5,483 nucleotides of DNA from DASSKK01 sp035690495 (GCA_035690495.1 DASSKK010000043.1:1-5483), one strand, 5' to 3'. Positions 1 through 5,302 are shown, numbered from the stretch's first letter. The notes: generated from the sequence alone by a model not told the origin. Numbers and translations are program-made.

Positions 1-416
1 CGGTCGCACAGCATCCGCAATGCCTCGAGCTCGCCGTCGAGTTGGAGCACCCGGAGGGTCTTGGTGCGCACTGCAACGGCGGCGACTGCGTGGGCGTCGT
101 GGGCGTCGGTCTTGCGGTTGTGACCGGTGTCGAACAGCCGCACCCGAGCGGCCAGCTTCGCGGGCACGTCGACGACCTGCTCGCCGTCCTCGAGGAGGCG
201 TTGTGCGAGAGGCCGTCCGGCGCCGTTGCTGCCTTCGACCGCCCAGACCCGTTCGGGCCAGGTCTTGGCGTAGGACCGCATTGCCGTGTAGCCGGCGCGG
301 TCGGTGGTGAACCGACCTGAGCCGAGCAGCTGCTCGTGCTGGTCGACGACCTCGATGGTGGCCGACAACTTGTGGGGATCGACCCCGATGATGACGTGCT
401 CGGCTTGCTGACTCAC
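1..416 (-). CDS. IS110-family transposase (DEDD recombinase), N-terminal 138 residues, cut by window edge
   Basis: This gene encodes the recombinase that moves an IS110-family insertion sequence. The visible part is the RuvC-like DEDD domain. It starts VSQQAEHVIIGVDPHK, with the first acidic residue D13 in GVDPHK, the second E61 in AVEGSN, and D104/D107 in KTDAHDAHAVA, which is the expected order and spacing for this family. Full-length members are roughly 320-450 residues, so about two thirds, including the C-terminal domain with its catalytic serine, lies outside the window. I chose the GTG start at 416-414 because a GGGAG Shine-Dalgarno lies six bases upstream and the translation begins directly with the conserved domain. 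No stop or frameshift interrupts the visible part, so it may be intact. Family assignment is firm; activity is unknown. Confidence 0.9.
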   Translation of the reverse strand, partial: MSQQAEHVIIGVDPHKLSATIEVVDQHEQLLGSGRFTTDRAGYTAMRSYAKTWPERVWAVEGSNGAGRPLAQRLLEDGEQVVDVPAKLAARVRLFDTGHNRKTDAHDAHAVAAVAVRTKTLRVLQLDGELEALRMLCD

Positions 417-422
417 GTGCTG

Positions 423-427
423 CTCCC
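423..427 (-). promoter_or_regulatory. Ribosome binding site of the IS110 transposase
   Basis: GGGAG on the minus strand, six bases before the GTG start codon at 416. It decides the start, as there is no suitable ATG at the head of the conserved domain. Confidence 0.6.
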
Positions 428-555
428 GCCTGTTCGTTCCGATGTGGAGGGCGAGGTGGGCATTGCTACTACGAGCTGGGCAGTCCCTTCTTGAGCCACG
501 CCTCGTCACGGTGACCGGCGGGCCGCAGACCGATAGTGAGCCACACCAGAACAGC

Positions 556-587
556 CGGTGGGCAGCCGCATGGAGAGCTGCCCGCCG
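556..587. repeat. Inverted repeat, hairpin in the IS110 leader
   Basis: GGGCAGC (560-566) pairs with GCTGCCC (577-583) around a 10-base loop. The stem extends outward by CGG/CCG (556-558 with 585-587) across one non-Watson-Crick position. It is a plausible internal stem-loop of a bridge RNA read on the minus strand. Confidence 0.55.
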
Positions 588-591
588 ATCA

Positions 592-625
592 CCTGGACCG
601 AGTCTGGCCAGACGCCGGTCCTAGG
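592..625. repeat. Long inverted repeat with a perfect 12-bp palindrome at its centre
   Basis: GGACCG (595-600) and CGGTCC (616-621) flank the perfect palindrome GTCTGGCCAGAC (602-613). CCT (592-594) and AGG (623-625) extend the stem across a one-base bulge. It sits at the distal edge of the IS110 leader. It could be the first stem-loop of the bridge RNA, a protein-binding palindrome near the IS end, or a terminator without a U-tract. Confidence 0.6.
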
Positions 626-728
626 GGAATCGTCTAGTAGCCGCGAATATGGGCTCCGCTCCGACAGTCTTGTCCTCGCGCTCGCACCTAACTCTTGACC
701 GCAGCTCGCACGATGGGCTGCCCAACTC

Positions 729-733
729 AGGAG
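729..733 (+). promoter_or_regulatory. Ribosome binding site of ssb
   Basis: AGGAG with a five-base spacer to the ATG at 739. It argues for starting the protein there and not at the in-frame ATG at 649, which has no Shine-Dalgarno and would add 30 residues with no family resemblance. Confidence 0.7.
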
Positions 734-738
734 TCAGA

Positions 739-1158
739 ATGTCCATCCCCACCCAGATGAGCCTGGTCGGCTGCGTCGCGTCAGCGCCGGAGCTCCACTT
801 CACCAAGCAGGGCGCCGAGTGCTGCCAGCTGCGCGTCGGCGTCGAGCAGTGGCGCAAGGAGGTCGACGGGAGCTTCACCAAGCTCGACCCGACTTTCCAC
901 GACATGGTCGCGTTCGAGAGCACGGCCCGCGAGACCTACGCGCGGTTCCGCAAGGGCGACTCGTTCGTCGCGAGCGGCTACATCCACGAGTACGAGGTCG
1001 AGAGCCGCGACGGCGCCAGCGTGATCAAGGAAGAGTTCGTCGCCAAGAAGATCGGCCACAACGTCAACAAGACCGACTACCTCGTGCAGCGCGGCCGCCA
1101 CGCGGCACCGGAGCGCTCGCTGACCCCGGTGCCCGAGCCGCCGCCCATCGCGATCTGA
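739..1158 (+). CDS. ssb: Single-stranded DNA-binding protein (OB fold), element-encoded, no acidic tail
   Basis: The 139-residue product resembles bacterial SSB, which coats single-stranded DNA in the cytoplasm during replication, repair or conjugative transfer. The OB-fold region runs from about residue 5 to 112. It opens MSIPTQMSLVGCVASAPELH, corresponding to the first strand of SSBs. It continues through a central stretch with FHDMVAFES (residues 53-61), corresponding to the SSB segment around W-x-V-x-x-F, and then RKGDSFVASGYI (71-82), the typical 'kGd.v.v.G' turn. The tail from about residue 118 is short and proline-rich, ending PEPPPIAI. The acidic DDDIPF-like tip with which housekeeping SSBs recruit partners is absent. 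The protein is also shorter than chromosomal actinobacterial SSBs. It is the first gene of a co-directional run, and the next gene starts 13 bases after its stop. I infer a role in handling the element's single-stranded intermediate. Confidence 0.82.
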   Translation: MSIPTQMSLVGCVASAPELHFTKQGAECCQLRVGVEQWRKEVDGSFTKLDPTFHDMVAFESTARETYARFRKGDSFVASGYIHEYEVESRDGASVIKEEFVAKKIGHNVNKTDYLVQRGRHAAPERSLTPVPEPPPIAI

Positions 1159-1171
1159 GCGGCCGTCGGTC

Positions 1172-1699
1172 ATGGGCATGTACGACGAGCCCGACGACGA
1201 CTACCGCGGAGTGACCGACCTTCTCGAGCGTCCGCCGGAGTCGATCAACTGGAATCTCCTCGGCTCCGAGGACGCCGACCGCGAGTGGCATGACCTCGAC
1301 GCCTGGGTCACCTGGCTGAAGGTGACCTTCGGGCTCCCGCCGTCGATCGTTCCGCCGTACTGGCATCGCCACGACGAGCTCGTGTGGGAACTCTCAGCCC
1401 TGCACACCCACTGGCTCAGCTGCTACCACGAGACCGCGAGTCCGTCGGCACCGATCGCCTGGATGCGTGACTTCGCGGACGCGGGCAATCGGCTGCGAGA
1501 TTGGGTCGCGATCTGCGGTACGCGCCTCGATCGCGATCGCCCGACCCGCCAGACGGTCTGGCCCGGCGAGAAGGGCGTGGAACTCGGCGGTGAGATCTCC
1601 ATCGCCGACCGCCGGCGCGACTTCGAGGAGGTCGTTCGCGCCGACGTGCTCAGGCGAAAGGCCGCCGAGGCCGTGGCTAGGCGGTCCGTGCTCGGCTGA
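1172..1699 (+). CDS. Hypothetical tryptophan-rich protein, DUF4913-like
   Basis: This 175-residue protein has no assigned function. Its core (residues 39-111) is rich in aromatics with spacing that resembles DUF4913 proteins, which are often found on actinobacterial plasmids and integrative elements. WHDLDAWVTWL (39-49) is followed by VPPYWHRHDELVWELSALH (60-78), then HWLSCY (80-85) and WMRDF (97-101). There are ten tryptophans in total. The C-terminus (about 145-172) is a charged, arginine-rich helix. No signal peptide or membrane segment is seen, so it is probably cytoplasmic. The start is uncertain between ATG 1172 and ATG 1178, and neither has a good Shine-Dalgarno. Gap to ssb is 13 bases, consistent with co-transcription. 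The DUF4913 link is from memory of the motif pattern and would need a profile search. Confidence 0.72.
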   Translation: MGMYDEPDDDYRGVTDLLERPPESINWNLLGSEDADREWHDLDAWVTWLKVTFGLPPSIVPPYWHRHDELVWELSALHTHWLSCYHETASPSAPIAWMRDFADAGNRLRDWVAICGTRLDRDRPTRQTVWPGEKGVELGGEISIADRRRDFEEVVRADVLRRKAAEAVARRSVLG

Positions 1700-1804
1700 G
1701 CCAGACCCGCCTCATTGGCGCCGCCGCGCACCTTCATTCCACAGGCTTCGCGACCTCCAGCGACCCGCCTCGACGAACTCGCGACGGTGGCATTCCACCC
1801 AGAA

Positions 1805-2116
1805 ATGGAGTCGATCGTGCTTCTCCCCCACGCACAGACGCTGGCGCAAGCGCGCTCCTACCTCGCTGCACTCGCCGATCAGGCTTCGACCATCGACGCC
1901 TCGTCGGCATACGAGCGCGCCCTCATCGAACTCGATCGCATCCACGGGGACGAATGCCCATCGGCCGACACCGAAGGGCTGACCGAGGACCGAGCCATCC
2001 TGCTCGCCGTCGCGACGTCAGCGCTCGAGGAGCTGGAGCAGTACGGCGTCGACCCGCTCACCGTCGAGCTCGTCATCGCGATGCTCGATGACGCATACGC
2101 CTTGGACGGCACCTGA
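1805..2116 (+). CDS. Small hypothetical helical protein, coupled to the following gene
   Basis: I do not recognise this protein. From ATG 1805 it has 103 residues, is acidic and is likely mostly helical, with AQARSYLAALADQ near the N-terminus and LLAVATSALEELEQYG and LTVELVIAMLDDAYAL near the C-terminus. No catalytic motif, signal peptide or membrane segment is visible. The start is uncertain: the frame is open from the previous gene's stop, with TTG 1715 (133 residues) and GTG 1787 as alternatives, and none has a Shine-Dalgarno. I prefer 1805 because codons 1715-1804 have weaker GC bias at third positions than the sequence downstream. Its TGA overlaps the next ATG (TGATG at 2114-2118), so the two are probably translated together and may act as partners. 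Confidence 0.62.
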   Translation: MESIVLLPHAQTLAQARSYLAALADQASTIDASSAYERALIELDRIHGDECPSADTEGLTEDRAILLAVATSALEELEQYGVDPLTVELVIAMLDDAYALDGT

Positions 2117-3432
2117 TGTACGGAGAGACCGGCGCGGCGATGCGTGCAGAGTTCGCGGCGCTTCTTCGGCAGCACCGCGTTCAGCAGCGGCTGGTAGGGA
2201 CGACAGCCGAGGAACGCGAGGAACTCGGTGGTCTGATCCGGACCTACCGCCAGAGTGTCCTCGCCTGGCTCGGCGAGGCGATGCGCGCGGCCAGCCCACT
2301 GGCCTTCTCCAACATGCCGCCAGCACAGCCGAATCCGTTCAGATCGGTCGGTGTGAGCAGCGCACATCTGACAGCGGCCGGCGAACTGGCGCGCGCGCTC
2401 GACCTCGCCCGACAGCAATCGACCGCGCGCCCGGCGTCGACTGATGAGCTGGCCACGCCGAGCGCCAACCCGATGGCGGACCGATGGCGTCTTGCCGCCC
2501 GTGCAGCGGCCCTCGCTGAACACGACACCAGCGAGCAGGTGTCCGCGCAGATGACCGCGCCCCAGGCCCAGGCTCTCGTCGGCGACGTCGCCGCGTTGAC
2601 CCAGGCACTGGTGGTCCTCGACCAGCGATACAAGAACACACCCGGTTGGGAGCCGCTCGCCCAAAGTGCGCGGCTCGGCTGGGCTTCGCTGGCAGCGGCG
2701 CTGGACGTGAACCTCGGCCAGCCTGATTACGCCGTCGATCACCTCGGCTGGCGACCGAAGACGAAGGTCATCACCGGTTCGGCGCGTCCAGGGATCCTCG
2801 GCGTCCTGCAGGCGCAGCACAACCTCGTGATCCGGATGAAGTCCGCGCCCAACGCGACCAACCTTCGCCTGGTCGTGGACTCCCAGCGCCTCGTCTCCGC
2901 GCACCTCGCGCCGTACGCCGCCCGAATCGACGAACGACTCGCCGGGCGATGGGCCGAACGTGCCGAGACCTACTACGTCGTTCAGAAGCAGCTGCGCGAG
3001 ATCGGTGGACTTCTCGGGAAGGGAGGACTGGCCGTGGCCGAAGGCGCGAATGCCGTGGCGCGGCTGAAGGCCCTCCCCCACGACACGATCGTCGAGCCAC
3101 GCGTCCTCTCCGGGTTCCAGTTGCTCTTCAAACGGCTCGACAACCGCATCGCCGACATCATCGAAGACGGGATCGAGCAGGGTGCCTTCTTCAAGCGCGT
3201 AACTCTGCCGCGCATTGTGGGCGGGGGCGGAGAACTTGTCCACCCGGTCCGCGAACGCTTCGTGCCCGTCACGTCCGCGACCGATCTCGAAGTCGTGAGG
3301 ACCGCCCGAGAGCGGCTGCGCCCCAAGGACGAAGTGCCGATGTCCACACCGGGCCCGACGCGAGTCGACCTGCACTCCGCGCTGATCCACCGCCCGACCA
3401 GAGGAGGGGCCGTCGATGTCCCGAACATCTAA
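2116..3432 (+). CDS. Hypothetical protein, 438 residues, unknown function
   Basis: I do not recognise a known domain. The N-terminal part (about 1-60) is charged and helical, with EEREELGGLIRTYRQSVLAW. A low-complexity proline/serine stretch follows (about 66-82), then alanine-rich helices (85-200). The centre (about 205-260) looks like a more globular alpha/beta segment, with LGWRPKTKVITGSARPGIL and LRLVVDSQRLVS. A glycine-rich turn GGLLGKGGLAVAEG lies at 297-310 and GGGGE at 369-373. The C-terminal 50 residues are proline- and charge-rich and probably flexible. No Walker, HUH-relaxase, nuclease or transmembrane signature is seen. The start overlaps the previous stop (TGATG), implying translational coupling. 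It is the largest unknown in the run and lies between ssb and the xis-int pair, suggesting element maintenance or cargo. The high-GC third-position pattern supports this strand. Confidence 0.78.
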   Translation: MYGETGAAMRAEFAALLRQHRVQQRLVGTTAEEREELGGLIRTYRQSVLAWLGEAMRAASPLAFSNMPPAQPNPFRSVGVSSAHLTAAGELARALDLARQQSTARPASTDELATPSANPMADRWRLAARAAALAEHDTSEQVSAQMTAPQAQALVGDVAALTQALVVLDQRYKNTPGWEPLAQSARLGWASLAAALDVNLGQPDYAVDHLGWRPKTKVITGSARPGILGVLQAQHNLVIRMKSAPNATNLRLVVDSQRLVSAHLAPYAARIDERLAGRWAERAETYYVVQKQLREIGGLLGKGGLAVAEGANAVARLKALPHDTIVEPRVLSGFQLLFKRLDNRIADIIEDGIEQGAFFKRVTLPRIVGGGGELVHPVRERFVPVTSATDLEVVRTARERLRPKDEVPMSTPGPTRVDLHSALIHRPTRGGAVDVPNI

Positions 3433-3480
3433 CCCCCGCACCTTCGGCGGCGCCCGAGCTCCTAGGCAGTTATGCCGACC

Positions 3481-3487
3481 GAAGGAG
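3481..3487 (+). promoter_or_regulatory. Ribosome binding site of the excisionase gene
   Basis: GAAGGAG with a five-base spacer to ATG 3493. It overrides the in-frame ATG at 3472, whose codons would cover this site. Confidence 0.75.
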
Positions 3488-3492
3488 AGCAA

Positions 3493-3834
3493 ATGTCCAC
3501 CGACGTGAGCACGTCAGACAGCGCCGTCTCGATGGTGCGAGACCCGTTCCTGAACACTGAGGATGCGTGCAGCTACCTCGGCGTTCCCAAAGCGACGCTG
3601 CTGACCTGGCGGGTTCGCCGTCCTGGCTACGGCCCGCGCGCTGTCAAGGCCGGTGGCCGCCTCAAGTACCGCCTCTCGGAGCTTGACCGATGGCTGAGTG
3701 CCCATGAGGAGTCCTTCACGGAGGACGAGGAGAGCGACGAAGACCCTTCTCGCGAGGTTGTCCGTACCCGCCGCCGTGCCAGTCGCGTGCGAGGTGCTGC
3801 TCTCCGAGCGACCGCCCCCGGAGAGCTCGCCTGA
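3493..3834 (+). CDS. xis: Excisionase-like helix-turn-helix protein (MerR/AlpA-type)
   Basis: The 113-residue product has one small winged-helix/HTH domain of the HTH_17 or excisionase type at residues 18-72. FLNTEDACSYLGVPKATLLTW gives the two helices of the HTH, and GPRAVKAGGRLKYRLSELDRWL gives the wing and following helix with the usual 'yr.seLdrWl' ending. Proteins of this type bind near attachment sites and steer the tyrosine recombinase towards excision; some also act as transcription regulators. After the domain comes an acidic patch (EESFTEDEESDED, 72-84) and then an arginine-rich tail (RTRRRASRVR, 91-100), a less usual extension. The integrase gene starts 18 bases downstream. The 60-base gap to the preceding gene could hold a separate promoter, but I see no convincing one. 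Confidence 0.85.
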   Translation: MSTDVSTSDSAVSMVRDPFLNTEDACSYLGVPKATLLTWRVRRPGYGPRAVKAGGRLKYRLSELDRWLSAHEESFTEDEESDEDPSREVVRTRRRASRVRGAALRATAPGELA

Positions 3835-3839
3835 GAACC

Positions 3840-3846
3840 AAAGGAG
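3840..3846 (+). promoter_or_regulatory. Ribosome binding site of the integrase gene
   Basis: AAAGGAG with a six-base spacer to ATG 3853. It shares the AAGGAGAG core with the excisionase site, whereas the three hypothetical genes upstream have no clear Shine-Dalgarno. Confidence 0.75.
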
Positions 3847-3852
3847 AGAAGA

Positions 3853-5097
3853 ATGGCCAGGCAACGGCTGATGGTCGGCACCTACGGGGAGATCAGTTGC
3901 TTCCAGTTGAAGAACGGGTCGTGGCAGGCGCGCGCCCGCTACTGCGACGTCGATGGTGTCGTGCGTCAATACCGCAAGAACGGTGAGACCAAGACCAAGG
4001 CGAGGGCCAACCTCAAGGCGTTCTTCGTCGAGCACACCGGCACCTTCGGTGACGGCGCCCTCGCGCCGGACGACACCGTTCAGGACCTCCTCGACCTCTG
4101 GTTCCAGAAGATGGAACAGGCGGACGGCGGACCGCGCTCGGAGACTCTGAGCTACTACCGCTCCCACGTCCGCTGGATCCTCGACCCCGACAAGACCGAG
4201 CACCCGCTGGGCGCCTACCAGCTCCGACACGTGCGGCCGGTGATCATCCAGGCCGCGCTCGACAGCGCTGGCGTCTCTCCCGACCTGCGCAAACGCATTC
4301 GCAGCATCCTCGTGCGCGCGTTCAACATGGCGATCTTCCACGAGGCCATCAACGGCAACCCGGCCACGGCGGTCCCTTCGGTCCCTGTGCCACGAAACAA
4401 GAAGAAGCCTGTTCCCGTGAAGGACCTGGACGACGTGCGCGCCGCCATCCGCGAGTGGGCCAACGCCGAGAAGCGGAACGGTCCGAAAAGCGTCGATCTG
4501 CCCGACATCGTCGAGATGCTCATCGCCACCGGCATGCGAATCGGCGAACTGCTCGCCCTTCGCTGGTTCGACATCGAGCTGACGCCGCCGCCCGAACGGC
4601 GGGATGACGACGGGTGGTTCCCGTGGCTGATGGTGACCGGCCAGATCACCTCGAAAGGCAAGCGGGTCGACTACGGCAAGACCCATGCCGCGATCCGTCC
4701 CATCGCGCTCCCGGACTGGGCCGCGGCGCTGCTACGCCGGCGCAAGGTTGCCCAGACACCCAACGACCTCGACGCAGTGTTCATCACCCGCAACGGCACC
4801 TGGCACTTCCCAACCAACGTCCAGGGCCGGCTGTGGCATATCCGCCATCTCGCCGACTACGCAGACCTCGCCGCCCTCCAGGATGTGTCACCCCACTCGT
4901 TCCGCCGAACGGTGGCAACCGAGATCGACGAGGTCTACGACGCCGACGCCGCCATGAACCAGCTGGGCCACACGTCCAAGGTGGTCACGGAGCGGCACTA
5001 CATCAACCGACGGCTCGTAGTGCCCGACTACCGGGCCGCCACCGACCGCCTTGCTCCCCGCCCCGAGTCGAGCGATGGGCCGACTCCAGGGCTCTGA
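3853..5097 (+). CDS. int: Tyrosine recombinase / phage-type integrase, complete
   Basis: This 414-residue site-specific recombinase integrates and excises the mobile element by strand exchange at att sites. The N-terminal arm-binding domain (about 12-62) has the GSWQARARYCDVDGVVRQYRK pattern followed by a lysine-rich helix. The SAM-like core-binding domain covers about 75-180 and the catalytic domain about 187-400. All catalytic residues are present: R229 in ATGMRIGELLALRW, K276 in YGKTHAAIRPI, H348 and R351 in SPHSFRR, H373 in LGHTS, and the nucleophile Y383 in TERHY. Length and order are those of an intact three-domain integrase, so it is probably active. Neighbours are a matching excisionase upstream and a repeat-rich intergenic region downstream, the usual arrangement at the integrase end of an ICE or prophage. 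The start is set by the strong AAAGGAG site. Confidence 0.96.
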   Translation: MARQRLMVGTYGEISCFQLKNGSWQARARYCDVDGVVRQYRKNGETKTKARANLKAFFVEHTGTFGDGALAPDDTVQDLLDLWFQKMEQADGGPRSETLSYYRSHVRWILDPDKTEHPLGAYQLRHVRPVIIQAALDSAGVSPDLRKRIRSILVRAFNMAIFHEAINGNPATAVPSVPVPRNKKKPVPVKDLDDVRAAIREWANAEKRNGPKSVDLPDIVEMLIATGMRIGELLALRWFDIELTPPPERRDDDGWFPWLMVTGQITSKGKRVDYGKTHAAIRPIALPDWAAALLRRRKVAQTPNDLDAVFITRNGTWHFPTNVQGRLWHIRHLADYADLAALQDVSPHSFRRTVATEIDEVYDADAAMNQLGHTSKVVTERHYINRRLVVPDYRAATDRLAPRPESSDGPTPGL

Positions 5098-5175
5098 GAG
5101 GCCTTCGGCGCCCCGAGGCGTCCCCGGGGCCCGGGTTCGCGCTCTGAGCCGTCTACGGGCCGTTGCGCGTCCTCA

Positions 5176-5194
5176 GGCCGTCACGACGGCCGTC
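5176..5194. repeat. Overlapping palindromes downstream of int
   Basis: GGCCGT (5176-5181) pairs with ACGGCC (5186-5191) around CACG, and GACGGCCGTC (5185-5194) is a perfect 10-bp palindrome sharing its bases. No T-tract follows, so a classical intrinsic terminator for int is not supported. A U-less terminator or protein site is possible. Confidence 0.4.
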
Positions 5195-5217
5195 CCGACA
5201 GGGCGAGTGAGGCGTCA

Positions 5218-5258
5218 CAAACCGAGCCCCAGAACTCAAAGTGAGCCCAAAGTGAGCC
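5218..5258 (+). repeat. Cluster of 11-bp direct repeats, candidate integrase arm or attachment region
   Basis: CAAAGTGAGCC occurs twice back to back (5237-5247 and 5248-5258). A third copy, CAAACCGAGCC (5218-5228), matches 9 of 11 bases, with eight bases between it and the tandem pair. The palindrome CCTTAAGG (5257-5264) overlaps the end. The cluster lies 120-160 bases downstream of the integrase stop, where arm-type sites and the att core of integrase-flanked elements are commonly found. The repeats are seen directly; their role is inferred. The att core itself cannot be named because the other end of the element is not in the window. Confidence 0.5.
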
Positions 5259-5267
5259 TTAAGGCCC

Positions 5268-5292
5268 GTTCTCGGGACTCACGCCCGAGAGC
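5268..5292 (-). terminator. Hairpin just downstream of the methyltransferase gene, possible terminator
   Basis: CTCGGG (5271-5276) pairs with CCCGAG (5284-5289) around a seven-base loop. The stem lengthens by T-A, one G-U type position and G-C to 5268/5292. It begins about ten bases past the minus-strand gene's stop codon, the right place for its terminator. No run of U follows on the minus strand, so it would be a U-less actinobacterial-type terminator. It may also be part of the attachment region. Confidence 0.45.
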
Positions 5293-5302
5293 CCAGATCG
5301 CA

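Larger units (their letters stand above)
1..625 (-). mobile_element. IS110-family insertion sequence, 5' (left) part only
   Basis: The transposase N-terminus and its upstream leader are inside the window; the rest of the element lies to the left of position 1. IS110 elements usually lack terminal inverted repeats and make little or no target duplication, so the outer boundary cannot be read directly. I place it near 625 because the structured leader ends there and the DNA beyond belongs to the ssb upstream region. The true boundary could be several tens of bases either way. The element reads away from the ssb-int gene run, so it is probably an independent insertion. Confidence 0.6.
430..626 (-). 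ncRNA. Candidate IS110 bridge RNA in the transposase leader
   Basis: IS110-group elements carry a structured non-coding RNA in the leader upstream of the transposase; its two loops pair with target and donor DNA. This leader has about 200 bases without a credible gene, the right size and place for such an RNA. On the minus strand it opens with a strong inverted repeat (625-592), followed by a second hairpin (587-556). The 6-mer TGCCCA occurs three times (564-559, 482-477, 462-457). The 5' and 3' ends, promoter and guide loops cannot be defined without the element's right end, so the assignment rests on position and structure and is tentative. Confidence 0.35.
739..5302 (+). mobile_element. 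Integrase-proximal end of an integrative element (ICE/IME-like), left end outside window
   Basis: A co-directional run of SSB, three accessory proteins, excisionase and tyrosine integrase ends in a repeat-rich non-coding stretch beside a conserved housekeeping gene. This is the typical layout of one end of an actinobacterial integrative element. No relaxase, FtsK/TraB-like pump or replication initiator is visible here, so mobility class is undecided. The right limit lies somewhere in 5098-5302; the left limit is not seen. The IS110 element at the left edge may lie inside it. Confidence 0.65.

Noticed and set aside
42..320. Plus-strand open frames over the first 320 bases.
   Set aside because: They are antisense to the IS110 transposase, whose motifs are unmistakable on the minus strand.
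695..723. TTGACC at 695-700 as a -35 box for ssb.
   Set aside because: No acceptable -10 hexamer lies 16-18 bases downstream, so a promoter cannot be supported.
649..738. ATG 649 as an upstream start adding 30 residues to the SSB.
   Set aside because: It has no ribosome binding site, and the added residues do not resemble an SSB; ATG 739 has AGGAG at good spacing and begins at the OB fold.
1879..3492. A 537-codon open frame on the minus strand opposite the hypothetical genes.
   Set aside because: High GC gives few stops in antisense frames. The product is arginine/glycine-rich without family resemblance, and the plus strand has coupled genes with proper codon bias.
3514..4686. A 390-codon open frame on the minus strand opposite xis and int.
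   Set aside because: It lies antisense to a clearly recognised excisionase and integrase and is a GC-driven shadow.
5101..5135. GC-rich symmetric stretch (CCCCGGGG and neighbours) after int as an intrinsic terminator.
   Set aside because: The stems are short or interrupted and no T-tract follows; symmetry in a run of C and G is expected by composition.
5218..5258. The repeat cluster as a CRISPR array.
   Set aside because: The repeats are only 11 bp, adjacent or eight bases apart, with no spacers and no cas genes.
5098..5302. A tRNA gene as attachment target next to int.
   Set aside because: No cloverleaf, T-loop GTTCGA-type motif or acceptor stem could be found on either strand.
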